Shown: positions 1-12,115 of the stretch, in pieces | Position numbering within the stretch: position 1 is the stretch's first letter | Layout of the letters: every line of letters starts with the position of its first letter | Assembly (NCBI RefSeq): GCF_003073045.1 | Contig: NC_037594.1 | Span: forward strand, 18,172,927-18,236,926 | Direction of reading: 5' to 3' | Origin: Pomacea canaliculata | Lineage: Eukaryota; Mollusca; Gastropoda; Architaenioglossa; Ampullariidae | DNA: 64,000 bases | Notes under the pieces: model-generated | The model's database searches: none | What the model saw: the letters and a program-made list of their open reading frames with translations, nothing else | Told to the model about the DNA's origin: nothing | Program-made: the position numbers and the translations under genes

Positions 1-1470
1 ACAAGGATTCTTATTAGAAAAGTCGTACCGATATGCATATTATTACTGGAAAACACGGAGTGTCAACACACGTAATATATTCCATTTCCGGTTTTTTTTG
101 GGTTTTTTTTTTGGCAGTCTCTTTTTTACTAGGATCTTCTTCATATTAAGGTCTTCCCTTCTCATATTTTATTTCTGATTGGTAGTCAGTGAAACTTTCT
201 TTTTTTAAAATTTTGACAAACTTAAGTTAAACCATCATTAAAAAAAAATGCAGCAAAAGAATGCATTCGGAGTGCAACATAAAAGTAGACTCTGTTAAAT
301 CATCCAAAAATGCTCTTAAAGAAGAGTTGCAATCTCTTAATGAAAGTCGCTGACGAGGAAAGAGATGCCAGATAGAAGGACAAACCAGAGGAAAAGAGAG
401 TACCTCCGGCTTAAAACAGATTTATAATTCATCCTCAAACTAAAAAAAGTGTTAGTTATAAAACTGTAAAAAACTTCAACAATAAATTTTGTACGCGTCA
501 GTTTAAAACTTTCCTAAAGGCTATGTTGCAATATTTTTCTGAAATATAACATTCTGTAAAACAAACTAACATAATTATATGATTTCAGTATGAGACAAAC
601 TAAGTCATCGACATGACTTCTTTACAGTTTTAGATCACTCCACTGATACAACGCGAAAAAAAAAGAGTTCCAATGTCTCTTTGGAGATGTGACAATTACA
701 TATAAAAAAAAATCCACACAATTCACTATAAGCTTCTATTATATAATGAATTGTTAACATAATCATTCATAATTACCGTCAATGAAACAGGGCAAGTTCC
801 GCCTACACGGACTGGACCACACTGAGTAATCTTCTTTGTTATATTCAAATCCCACTGCTCTAGTCAAGGTCGTTTATAAATTTGTAGACATTTTAATCCA
901 GTTTTGTTTTTTTATAATAATAATAAATGTTTTTACAACTGTAGTGTTGCGCACCAGAGCGGAAAACCAGTTGGTAGGCTGCAGTCGAACGTAGTGAGTA
1001 GGAAGGGAAAGAATTTGAAACGAGGGCAAAAAAAGTTTCCCCCCCTCGGGCGATAGTCATCTCTTCTCAGTTCTCACAAATTTGTTTAAAATACTAGAAT
1101 CTTATACCATATATAAGAATGGGTAAATAGTAGAAGAACTATAAGAATAAAAATTTTCATTTATATTAGAGAAGAGGAGAAATAGATAAAATACCAACCG
1201 CGCCCCATCGGGAGGTGATAGCACAAATACGGAAACAGCGGCAAAACAATCAAAGAAAAAAAAAAATACAAAGCTCGTATAAGCAATATCGTATCTGAGC
1301 TTCGATACACTATATAGCAACGTGTTATCACGGATAGCCTCCCTACCAATTACATTTCGTAAACTGCCTCTTATTCTCTCCCCAGCTGACAGCACTGACA
1401 GCGTAGAGTCGTGCCTCTCTGCTTATCATTGATATCCAAAATATAATATATATGGAAAAAATGAAGTCAA
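1..1470. other. Non-coding AT-rich flank
   Basis: No exon with splice sites and no family homology is visible. The stretch holds poly-A/T tracts and short accidental open frames only. Confidence 0.5.
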
Positions 1471-1479
1471 TTCCATGAA

Positions 1480-2472
1480 GCTTTGCTTGTAGCGGAACGA
1501 CCCCCACACCACCAATACGACATAAGCGAAAAGGTCAACATTTGCTGCGAGTTGAGCACAGTTAGACTTATCGAGATCGTTCACAAATTTTGTGAGCGCA
1601 ATCTCTAGGAAAGAAAACTCGGGATATAACTAAGAAAAGAAAAAAAGAAACCATGCTCTCCAAACACAGGTCAGCACCATCTCTCCTTGAAAAGAATTAC
1701 AGACACCGAATCGTTCTACTTTTAACTATCGGAAACGTAAAGCGCACCCGCCCATCATCCTCTCCCTCCGTAAGCCTGCAGTTAGCCTGTTCAGTCGCTG
1801 ATCGACATCGCACAATAATAGAATAAAAAATACCATATCGTGTTGAAACTCATACTACATTTTGGCAAAAGTACTTTATACACAGTTTAACATGGTTGGT
1901 GCGACACAATGTATATTAAACCCAAGTATTAAGTAATCCTTGTCCGCAGCAGCACTCAACGTCGTTGTGCTCACGCACGACGCCACTTCTAATTTACCGT
2001 GTGCCGCCGTTGAACTTGGTTTTTAATAATTTCATAAAATTTTTCAATATTGGCTTGTGTTCAGTGACGATCTCCTATATCCGGACACGGCGCGCATACT
2101 CATAGAGCCCGTACTAACCCGTCAAAAAAATCAACCACAGGCTAAATTCCTTAACCCTCCCCCTGGCTAAGATTGGGCAGCGATGTTTCCTCTCAGAACA
2201 GAGAGTCGTGCTGGTTTGTGAAGAGAGTGAGAATTTTTCGCAAAGAAATCTCTCCCTATTGATAAATAACAATTACTGACTGAAGTTTACATTTATCATA
2301 CTTGCCGATAAAAATTCTTACAGGACGGGAATCACCATGGAATCAATGGGCCAACAGATCCAAGACTTAGTTGACCACTATTCCTGATGAAAAACCGATG
2401 AGAGCAGGCGCGCAATAATTCAAGAAATTACCAACCGCTTCAGGAGAAGTGGGGAGGGGGGAAGAAAAGAAC

Positions 2473-2503
<31 letters not shown>

Positions 2504-3640
2504 AAAACAAAAAGCAGACAATTTATACCATGCTGAACAATATAAAATATGAACGAATACATGACCTTCGAACATACCAAACATTATTTAAATAAATTTG
2601 TTCAACCAACATTGCTACAGGTGCGGAACCACATACAGGCATGGGGCCGCAGTGTCCGGTCTTTGCAAGAGTGGGGCTTGTAGCTGTGACTCCGGTTGAT
2701 CGAGACTTGGCTTTAGAGAGCAGCATCGCTGACGTTGTCTTTGCAGCCAAAAGGATGCACTCGCCGCCACAAGCGGTTAGGGTTATATGAGCACAGGATA
2801 CTTTGTCAGACACCTCTCAGATTAACACACTGGTACATTTTTATTTGTTCGTAATTATCTTTGTATGTTATTCTTCTCTGCTTTTCCTATCGCCTCCAGT
2901 GGAGCAGTAGGGCGCATATCCGGTTTCTGTAGCGTTTAATTTTTGCAGGGTTGGGGCTAGCCCCACTCCAGCCCTCCTCCTCATCCCTCTGGAACCGCAG
3001 GTTACCGAGTGCAGTTTCCTGCGGATTTTCATTCTATAAACCCAAATTAATTTAATTGAGTTAAGAACGACTTCCTTGCTAAACTCTCTCCATCTCTCAT
3101 GTAGTGTAGTTCTTAGTTTTATCTCACCGTATTATTCTCGTGCTTTATAACCTTTCATTCTCGTTCTCTTCTTCGCTCCTCCCTCCTTTCTCATTCTCCT
3201 CACCTTTGTTAAAAAAATCTATATAGTTTGCTTTCGTGCCTTACATGCATTAGCCTACCTTAGAGAACCAAAATTCTCTATAAAAATCGCATCCAATCAT
3301 CGATCATCACCCGTCTCCCTCTCTTCTTCTTCTTCTATCACTTGACTACCTACACGAGATAGAAAAAACAAGTATATATATATGTACACAGCAACCATTA
3401 AAATTGCTAAGATTTCGTGGGACATTTGACATTGGAATGTCGGTCATCTCAACCTGCCAGTCCATTGGAGCTCTGGCAGCGCTAAGCGGATCACAAGCGG
3501 TTGCGGTGGGTGGTACGACCGACTGCTGCAACCGCTGCTGTCGGCAGATTAGTCGGGTGGCTGTGAAAGTAGAAGATTCCAGAAGCCGACAGAAACACGA
3601 AGAAGAGGTGCGAGACGCAGCGTAAATTAAAAAAAAAATC
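1480..3640 (+). pseudogene. Decayed class I ISG12/IFI6-like gene (relic unit)
   Basis: A degenerate paralogue of gene 1. Positions 1480-2290 align with the promoter, non-coding exon 1 and intron start of gene 1 (10056-10780), but the TATA box and CACGTG are lost. A copy of the IQ exon starts at the ATG at 2337 and meets a TGA after 16 codons. An IQ-like AIIQ...RFRR remnant survives around 2410-2450 in another frame. IFI-A remnants lie at about 2619-2800 and contain an in-frame-equivalent TGA. IFI-B lies at about 3424-3640. It encodes ISTCQSIGAL-like residues but lacks the splice acceptor seen in the sister copy at 16905 and has one extra base near 3519. The 1.27 kb of intron found in gene 1 (10780-12055) is missing here. 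It is a host-gene fossil and unlikely to be translated. Confidence 0.8.
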
Positions 3641-4080
3641 CATTATTGCTAATATAGATCACAGCTCAGACATTACAATTAAACAAAAACAAAGCCACAA
3701 AGCGTATCCTTATTTTATATTTTTAGTGTGCGTTTCCAAGAATGAACGTACCAGTTATATGTCAAGCTTAGTTAAGCTTAGTGATGGCAATTATGTATAC
3801 TCTAAAAAAACAAACGCCATTTAAAAATACCTATCAGCAACTACGAATTTGATTCACATGATTATATAGGTTTTAGGTTAATTTTGTGGACAACTTAATT
3901 TGTGGTAAGATCCTTTTAAATTACGTTTATGAATCGTATTTACATGAAAAAATATGGACTTAGCCTCTTTGCTCCGTCTTATTATAACGAGCCATGATGT
4001 GAATAAAGAAAAGAAAATTACGAGAAAAATTTCTGTATCAGAGCCTTGCTATTGAAGAAAGAAAAAGTATGCATGCAATT
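3120..4080 (+). repeat. Duplicated 3' block, empty-site copy
   Basis: This block is collinear with 16375-18150, from the pyrimidine-rich sequence before IFI-B to about 400 bases past it. The partner copy carries three extra insertions: a hAT-like element, and a pogo-like element with a second hAT-like element inside it. This copy therefore preserves the empty target sites, near 3384-3391 and 3750. Confidence 0.75.
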
Positions 4081-6019
4081 TCCCACCTCGTTTTTAACAC
4101 CCCTTAGAACGAACACACACACAGGCGCTCAAGAAATCATGAAATGTATTATATATCAATACAGCCAGTTGAAATTTTATTTCACTTTTTAGAGCTGGAC
4201 AAATCAAAGAATTTTCTTGGCTAGAAATGTGCTCATAAGCGGAGTCCTAGTAACAGTAACTCTGTCAGCGTTTAATTGATGTTGATAATGCTTATCTCCT
4301 TGTAAACACAAGAGCATTTGCGATGGGAATGTGATCATTGGCATCCAAAACCGGTGAGATTTCCAGACTTGTTCTGCTATAAAATGATTAGTGTGTATTC
4401 ACATTGTCTCGTTGTTGTCTTGTGCTGCTTACAAGAGATACGCAGAACAAATAATGCAGCTGTCAGCACACATCTCTCTCACTCAAGTTTGTGAACTGCC
4501 ATGGAGCTGGCACGAATGCACGAATGCACATTCTTCTTCCGCTACAAAGATACTGGAAAAAAGTAGGTCTCGCACTCCTCCGCAGTTGTTAGAAGCAGGA
4601 CTAGATTTTTTGCGACATTGTGCCACAGTGAAACTAATTAAACCCAAGTCTTGATGAAACAGCCATTAGCTCGTCAGGATCACAGTTGAATGTGCAGTCT
4701 GCGAGGGTCTTGTACAGTGCTACCAAGCATCCATGTGTGCCTGCTCGCAAGTGTTTGAGAGAGCAAGCGAGAAAGAGGGTTGTAAGTGGTGTATAACTCA
4801 CAGTAGCGTGTGCAAGTATTGGTGTCATATGATCGGTGTTGTCGAATAATTGCCAACCATCAAGTCGAATTTTCTAGTGTACTATTACTTATCAAATAAA
4901 TGAATTCTTCTTTACTAGATAACAACCGATTATAATAACATGTCACAAAACATAATTTCTTAATGCCCTAGGAAGTTTTTGAGTCCCAAACTTTCTGTTA
5001 CCCATACACTTTCAGCATCTTGTGCTGCTAGGCCAGTTAAAAGATTTTCTCAGATTACCAGTGCTGTGGCATAATACTTTTTATAATAATTAATTTTTTT
5101 AGTTTATTTACTTTTTGATGCATTCATTCTACTGTCCAGTATCTAGGTAAAACATGGCAGCTTTGAAACCCTAGCTTAGTTAATTTAAACAGGATTTCTG
5201 AAGTCATTACTGGCTTATACAGAAATGCCCGCAATTGAAAGTTCCACCGATATTTTTGATATTTATATAAATTACCTACAACAAAGAAAACCATCTGCGA
5301 TACACTGTTTTTCACTCTCTTTTGAATTTCTCCACACACTGCGTTGGTCAGCCGGCAAACTTCTGATACGTGCGTGAAGCCTCTACTGGCTGTCTGCCTC
5401 TGCAGCCATTGTGTGCTTCTCCGCTGACAAACATCCTGCTCGCTGCGCCAAAACGATGTGGCCGAGTGTTGGGTTTATGGAGTGGCGACAACAGCGTCCA
5501 GCACTCAAAAGCAGGAACCGTTAGCGGATGCGCAACCTTTGATGAATGGCTAGAACAATGGCCGCGGCTGCGTTGCGTGTCCGTGCTCCTTCTCTGACTC
5601 GCCGTCGTCTGCTCTCTTCCTTTTTTTTTAACGTCCTCCTTTTTGTCATCACCTTATTTTGACGTCACATCACTTTATGTCATTTGCTCAAGGAGGTTCA
5701 TACATGACTTCCGGCCATCTACATCCATACAAATAAGTGTAGCCGGACTGACCGACCCTCGCTAACACTCTACACCTTAGCGCCAAATCAGTCCGGTCCT
5801 CTTTGTTGTTTCAGGGAAGAGGACGGAAGTTCCCAAGGAGGATTTTCCACCACAAAAATTCTAGCTTTCGTTAGTTGGGTGCGTCGTCTGCCTCGCGTTG
5901 TGTTCTTTTTGTTTTTTTACCTATCCATTACACGCACCCGAAGTCAGCCGACCATAGAGACCACAAAAGACCCTGCTTTACTTTCTCTCCGACTAAAGTG
6001 TCTTTTCTTCGGTGCATCA
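4081..6019. other. Intergenic, no gene seen
   Basis: Only short unsupported open frames are present. A TGACGTCA palindrome sits near 5660. No homology to the array units was recognised. Confidence 0.45.
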
Positions 6020-6284
6020 ATGGGTCGTTTTCACTCACGTGATACACACGTTAGCAACGAGGCGCTGTCCGCCATCTTCCTTCCCTAACGCTTCGCGTTT
6101 CTTCAGCGGCTCTATATCGGCTTGTGTCACGACACCGCTAGCGTCTCTCGAGCACACCAGCGGAGTCGGACAATTGCGTGCTCTTTCACTCAAATAAACA
6201 AAACGATTTTGCCTTTACGAGTCTGCCTATGTTTATTGATACAAAAAAAATAAATAAATAAAAAACCCTATGAAAACACAGTCA

Positions 6285-6830
6285 CTATAACAATGGCTCT
6301 TCCTTTCGTCAAACACATTTACCAAGTCCACCGAACTCCTTGCACACTATTAAAACTCACTGTCTTGGCAATGTCTCCTCTAACACAATCACACAAATTC
6401 CTGTATCTATAATATGATTTTGATGATTTTGTCATGTAAATGTAATGTGTTAATGTAAAATAAATGTTAAAAAAAAAAATCCTGTATCTATTACTATTCA
6501 AACTCACTGTCTTGGCAATGGTTCTTCTAACACAATCACATATCTCCACTGAATCTTCTACACATTATGAAGCACACTGTCTTGGCAATGGCTCTTCTAG
6601 CACAATCACAAAAATCCACGGAATCTACTATTAAAACTCACTGTCTTGGCAATCACACTTCGACTAACACAACCTCCAAACTAAAATGTACTCGATCTCT
6701 TACACACTATAATGAGACACACTGTCTAGCAAATGGCTCTCTACTCTTAAACAAGTGTCCACCTCTCTCTGAATCCTTTTCTCTTCTCCCTATTAAAACA
6801 CACTGTTCCGGCAGTGGCTTCTCCCTTCAA
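6285..6830. repeat. Imperfect subterminal tandem repeats of the transposon
   Basis: The phrase CACTGTCTTGGCAATGG-TCT recurs about six times at spacings of roughly 50-120 bases, often followed by CTAACACAATCACA. The repeats lie just inside the left terminus. Subterminal repeats are commonly transposase binding sites, but that role is an inference here. Confidence 0.7.
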
Positions 6831-7589
6831 TAAGAAACACAATCCTCCTCCCCTTCATTAAGTGTCCAGTTTCACCTCCTCTCACTCATTGCTTGCTACC
6901 CTAATCTCTCCCTCTCCAGTCACACCTTTTCTTCTTTCTTCTTAACATCAAACAAGACTTTTGCACATTCAAATGCATATTTATTAATTCTTTTCAGAAA
7001 TTTTGTGTCTGCTGACAGAACATAACATAAAAAAAGCATTACAGTAAGAAGAACATATCAAAATCCCAATCTAAATAACATCAATGATATGGATTACTAA
7101 GAAGAACTATTGGTTAGGTAATCTAAAATCCACAAAGAAGCTCTGGCATCAATATTGCTCTGAATTAGCTCTGAGGAAGCAAACGGCATTTGCATTCAAA
7201 TGACAATAATATTTGATTCAATTATACATGTTTGAGTAGCCTTTAATAAGCAAAAAATATTAACAATATTCTGTCAACAGCAAATATTTTGATCAACATC
7301 AAAGCATGACATCTCCAGCAAAGAACAATTCTATATTTGTTCACAGTTTCACATCAATTTACCAAGTAACTTATCTGATCAGTTGGATATCGTCATGCTA
7401 TTATAAATAAAGTGCGAAAGAAAAGAACTACAGTAAGGTAATTGTGCATTTTATATCTGAGAATAACTTCTCTGGTAATGTAAACATATACAGATAGCAG
7501 CATGCATTCTGAAAATAAATGCTGATTTCAAACTAAAAAAATTGCACTATAGCTACTCAATATGCACTATGGATTATGTAAATTTACAA

Positions 7590-9488
7590 TGCAGCAACAA
7601 AGCCGAACTATTTTGTCTATGACTGGATTATCATCACCAGGCTTTGTTGCCATCAGGTCAATAGGCACTTTAGACTGCAAAATTCCAAACTTTCTGCGAA
7701 CAAAGCCTATAACTCTCTCAACATGAATTCGTACAGAGGCTATTTTTCTCGAATTTTCAACTTGTAGTGGGTGAAGTTGCTTTTTCCATGGGTAAAATCT
7801 GGAATTATTAATTTAGCTTGATAAAAAAGAACTTCATCTTCAATGTTGAAACCTCTGTCGGCCATAATTATATCTCCTGTAACAAGTTGGACAACAAAGA
7901 AGTATTTTCAATGATGTGTTTGTCTGAAGCCCTGCCACCAAATGCATCTGAAATGTAGCTGATTGAACCTTGTGGCGTGATCCCAATCAGATATTTGGCA
8001 GAATGATATTTTTTATAGTTGGAATAAACTTGGATCTGATTGGTTTGGCCCGATGGTTTCTGTGCTTCAAGTTCAAAACAGTCAACAATAACAGCAACTT
8101 TATCTTTAAAGTTTCTCTAAAGCACATAGGCATAGACAGTTTCAGAGCTTCTCTTGAAGCCAGTGCAACAAAAAAGACAACCGTGCTACAAGTACATCAA
8201 GAGTTCTATGAAAACTCCTTTGCACAGTTGACACGGATACTTTCAGCTGATACCCTATATCCTGGAATTGGTAGTTCAGTCTGATCTTAATTAAACACAG
8301 CAAAAACTCTTGCTCTTTGGACAGTGACTGTGTTTGATTAGACATGTATGCTCTACCGTCTGAAAATAAGGTCCATTACTGCCAATGAAGAAGTCCTGTG
8401 TAGAATGGAACTTTAGCTTCATCTTCAACATACACCTGTCTTTCATAAATAGAACAATGTTGTCTGTTTTAACTGAATCAAGAAGTCTGGTCTCAGAGTC
8501 CTGCATGATAGCATCTATATTTAGTCCAGTCAAATCTGTTTGAGTGTTCTGATCATTTGAACATGAATCTTCTATGCCACCATGTAAACTTTCTTTGCAA
8601 GCACTTGAGCAACCAAAATCTGTTTGAGTGCTTTCTTATCATTTGAACAGGATCTTCTATGTCACCATGTAAACTTTCTTCGCAAGCACTTGAGCAACCA
8701 AAATCACTTTCACATAATTTTTCTTCCCGGCTTGTCTCACTGCTGATTGATTTCGCTTCTTGCTTGCAGTATGTAGAGTAGGGACAGATGCATTACTTCT
8801 TTTGCGAGACACAAGCCTCAAATACCTGTTTTTTGAAGTCTCAGCTTCTGAGCACAGTACTTGATCGCTTATGTCCCAAGTGTAAGTGGGAAGCCAGGAA
8901 GGGCTGTTCCGGAAATTCACATATGCTGGCTTTCCTAGACACAAGAATAAAACAACCCATGAATTACATCTTTGTGATATTAACTACCAAAAAATAATAA
9001 TAATCAGCACTGAAACAAAATAAACCAAATACACGCTAAAAAGAAAAATAATGGAGTAGAAAATAACATTTTTTATCCTCTCTCTCTATAGCTATAGTTT
9101 ATTAGTCGTGGTTCATGCATAATTCAAGTCTTTTTGATGTTCACTCAAATCACGTGAACTGTCACCAACCTACAATGAAGAAATATTTATCACAATGTGT
9201 ACAACATGCAGAACAACGTTAAATACTTTAGCAATTTGGAAAGCGTCTGGTTTCTTACCGCCAACAAAGTGTTTCGAACAGATAAGTATTTTGTTCACTT
9301 CTCTTCTGTTGTAATATCCTTTCGGTAAACGGCTGCCTTCCACAGACGACGTCGTTCTTCTGTAAGGAATTCTTGTTTCGTCGCCTTGGTTCAAAATAAT
9401 TTTGTATCTTATGAAAAGATACATCTAGAGGAACATTTTCGTTTACTGCAGGCTTGTTTCCGCATCCTTTTATGCCGCAGACGACCAT
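7590..9488 (-). pseudogene. THAP-domain DDE_Tnp_4 transposase, interrupted
   Basis: Exon 1 (9488-9259) opens with MVVCGIKGCGNK and continues to VSFHKI. After a frame change it reads ICSKHFVGG. This is the C2CH pattern of a THAP zinc finger. A phase-1 intron (9258-8935, GTAAG...CTAG) joins FVG to GKPAYVNFRNSPSWLP, the usual THAP-transposase junction. Further on comes a helix-turn-helix stretch, SKEQEFLLCLIKIRLN...VSVSTVQRSFHR (8142-8345). A DDE_Tnp_4 catalytic core follows, with Asp in VDCFE near 8080, Asp in MADRGF near 7855 and Glu in RIHVER near 7725. The core needs several frame changes to read through. A tandem duplication of about 84 bases lies at 8532-8700. An ISL2EU/Harbinger assignment is favoured over Kolobok because of the AT flanks. 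Confidence 0.8.
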
Positions 9489-9713
9489 GATAACCGATCA
9501 GTTGCCAGCAAGCTTCAGTAACCACTGCTTTAAGAGGGGAGGAAAAATGGCCGCTGAAGCAGCTCGCAAAAACTGATGACGTCACGTGAAAACCACCCAT
9601 TCCGCCGGACCTTCACGTGTGTTCTTTCTCTCTGCTGTGTCACAACTACTACATGGACAGCACACAGATCTCACTCGCGCTAGTGGTACACGTTCACAAG
9701 GCGGCAACATAAC

Positions 9714-9850
9714 ACAGCTTGGGCACTACGTCACCAGCTAGCTGTACAGGACAGCTTGGGCACTACGTCACCCACTAGCTGTACAGGACAGCTTGGGCAC
9801 TACGTCACCCGCTAGTTGTACAGGACAGCTTGAGCACTACGTCACCCGCT
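9714..9850. repeat. 37-bp tandem repeat (3.7 copies) carrying TACGTCACC
   Basis: Units start at 9714, 9751, 9788 and 9825. Each contains CACTACGTCACC, a CRE/ATF-like half-site, and ends in GCTGTACAGG. The array lies about 230 bases upstream of the gene 1 E-box and TATA box, so it could act as a multi-site enhancer. Confidence 0.85.
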
Positions 9851-10077
9851 GTTGCTGTCCGTCTTGCGCCGCGCCGCTAGCACGAACCAAGCGTTGGGGT
9901 TAGAGGAAATGACCCGTCAAGTGGTGGACATGACCTGTTGACCCCTGCGCCTGCGCACTGTGAGAAGGCATGAGATTGTGACAGAGGGACTATGCACTGT
10001 CAGCAGTACCAACTGACCTAAACAAGCGCACCCGCTACAAAAGGAAAAAGGAAGATAATATTCCATGAAGCTGTGTC

Positions 10078-10106
10078 GTCACGTGACCTTTACCAGTTAT
10101 ATAAAG
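10078..10106 (+). promoter_or_regulatory. Gene 1 core promoter: E-box palindrome and TATA box
   Basis: GTCACGTGAC (10078-10087) is followed by TATATAAAG (10098-10106). A start near 10130 would give an 80-base first exon ending at a strong GTAAGTG donor. The 10-base palindrome matches the USF/MITF/TFEB (CLEAR-type) E-box and recurs before several other units of the array. Confidence 0.65.
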
Positions 10107-10127
10107 CATCGCTCAGGAAGTTGATCA

Positions 10128-10207
10128 CTAATCTCTAGAAAGACTCGCTTGGATAACTAAGGAGAAGCCAGTCTTCAGGGTCTCACGTCGCAGCACATCC
10201 TTGAAAG
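10128..10207 (+). other. Gene 1 non-coding exon 1
   Basis: The predicted 5' UTR exon ends CTTGAAAG before GTAAGTG at 10208. The intron would then run to 12103. It holds a (GA)n run at 10728-10747 and no recognised coding exon. Assigning the exon depends on the TATA box and the donor only; no transcript was available. Confidence 0.5.
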
Positions 10208-12115
10208 GTAAGTGTTGCAGACACCGAGTTCTTTCTTACTTTTGTAGCCATGGCAACGAACAGCGCAACCCGCCCCATCATCTCTTTGCCTCCGAAACCT
10301 GCAGTTAGCCTTGTGTTCAGTTCGCTGTCGACATCGCATTCATAAATGAAATACATGTATAAATACTACTGATCGTGTTGTAAACGTACTGCGACATTTC
10401 GACAAAAGTTACTGTATGATCACAGTTTAATGCAAGGGGCCGACACAAGATAAAACCGTTAAGTAGGTTAGAGTAGATCCTGTCGCAGCCGTGTCAACGT
10501 GGCGTCAATATTGACGTGTACTGCGTTCCAGACTTGGGTGTTTTATAAATTTATTAAAAAAACAAAACAAACCTGGGCTTGTATTCACGTGACTAATCGT
10601 TCGTTATCGCGAACACGGCGTATTTATGGGCTCACATCTGCGCTCACCCATGGCCCCTAACGGTGGTGTCCCATGGCTAAAGATGGCGGCGATTGTTTCG
10701 CTCAGAACAAGAGAGAGGCGTGTTTTGTGGAGAGAGAGAGAGAGAGTTTTCGCAATAGAATTAACTCTATTGATAAATACAACGATGCTGAACTGTTGTA
10801 CAAATTTAGATTGAGGCGGCACCACATTTTCAACCTCACAGATGTTGTTGAAAACCGCGTTGGTGCTGTACCTGCAGTGCTACAAGTGTACGTAAGCAGC
10901 AAAATCAGTCGTACATCGCATGTGTACTTCATTTATTCAAAGCATCCTGAAGTGTGTGTGTGCGCGTGAAATGTCCGGCAATAGTACAGTTGATCCAACT
11001 AAGACATCACTTGAAAATCAAAGATCATGGACAAGAAAGAAGAGGGGAAAACAAACAAAACCCTCAACGATAAATATTTTGCAGATATTTTATTTTTAAG
11101 TTGATAACAAATGGGTGAAGCACAAAAGAGTTGAACAATGGGAGGACGCTTACAACTAGAAACAATTCACGCGTCTTCAGAACTTTAGTTCAGCTTCGGC
11201 TGAGGTTAATAACAGTGTCACTCGGGACTAACTGCCCTCCATCCCCACCAATCCCACCAACCCCACTCCCTGATCGTCGGCAGTGGACAGCAACAGAGTC
11301 GATCTTGTTGCACCATTGTCACCACCATAACGAGAATGATTCGAGGTCACCCAGATGATAGGAAGATGAGCGGCTGCAACTGTGGGTCATACCAGGCACT
11401 GTCTCGCTCACCACTGTCTCAGGTCGCTTGCTAACGGCAATACAACTTCATTTATTCTTCTATTATTATTAGCATCCTTCCTACAGACATACATCTTATG
11501 GCTAGCGAAACACTCTGAGACCGTTAAGAAAAAGGCGGACTTTCTATCTCGGACATGGACTATTTCGTGAAAACCTTTTGGTGTTTTTTTTTTCTATAAC
11601 ATTACAAACTGACTTATACATATGGTATGACAATTAGTACATTACTTGTTATCCTGACAACACTGCACACGGTCTTCTACTGTTATTATTATTAATAACA
11701 CTATAAAGCAGAAGTCTCTTAGTAGTGACAACCAATCAGTTATTCAGTGAAAGAATAGCAAAAGGTATTGGAATAATTCCTGATTGTCTACTAGGACACT
11801 ATACACACATATATGAACATCATATCATCTATTGGGTACAAACTTACCGTCATTTCTTCTTCAGTAGCAATGTTTTAAACTTATGTGATTAAGTTAAGCT
11901 TTTGTTTGAACTACTGTAGCATTAAGTACAGTCTGCAATCATCCATGACAGATAACTCGAGGAGAGTGAGTACAGATAGGTCATCACTATCAAACGAGTA
12001 TAATCACTTTATTATGTCAAAAGTTACTAACAAATAGGTATGTATAGGTGCTACAGATTACTGAAGTTTTACTTTTATCATATCTGTGCTATAATGCTTA
12101 CAGGAGGGAATCACC

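Larger units (their letters stand above)
6020..9600 (-). mobile_element. ISL2EU/PIF-Harbinger-like DNA transposon with near-complete ends
   Basis: The termini are inverted repeats. The left end reads GGGTCGTTTTCACTCACGTGA from about 6022, and the right end reads TCACGTGAAAACCACCC, finishing at 9598. Both are flanked by the dinucleotide AT (6020-6021 and 9599-9600), which fits the 2-bp target duplication reported for ISL2EU elements. The similarity resumes further in, at CCATNTTNCTNCC. The element carries a minus-strand THAP plus DDE_Tnp_4-type transposase (7590-9488) and a block of imperfect subterminal repeats (6285-6830). The length is about 3.6 kb. The coding region is interrupted in several places, so the element is probably immobile by itself, although its ends look intact. 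Confidence 0.82.
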
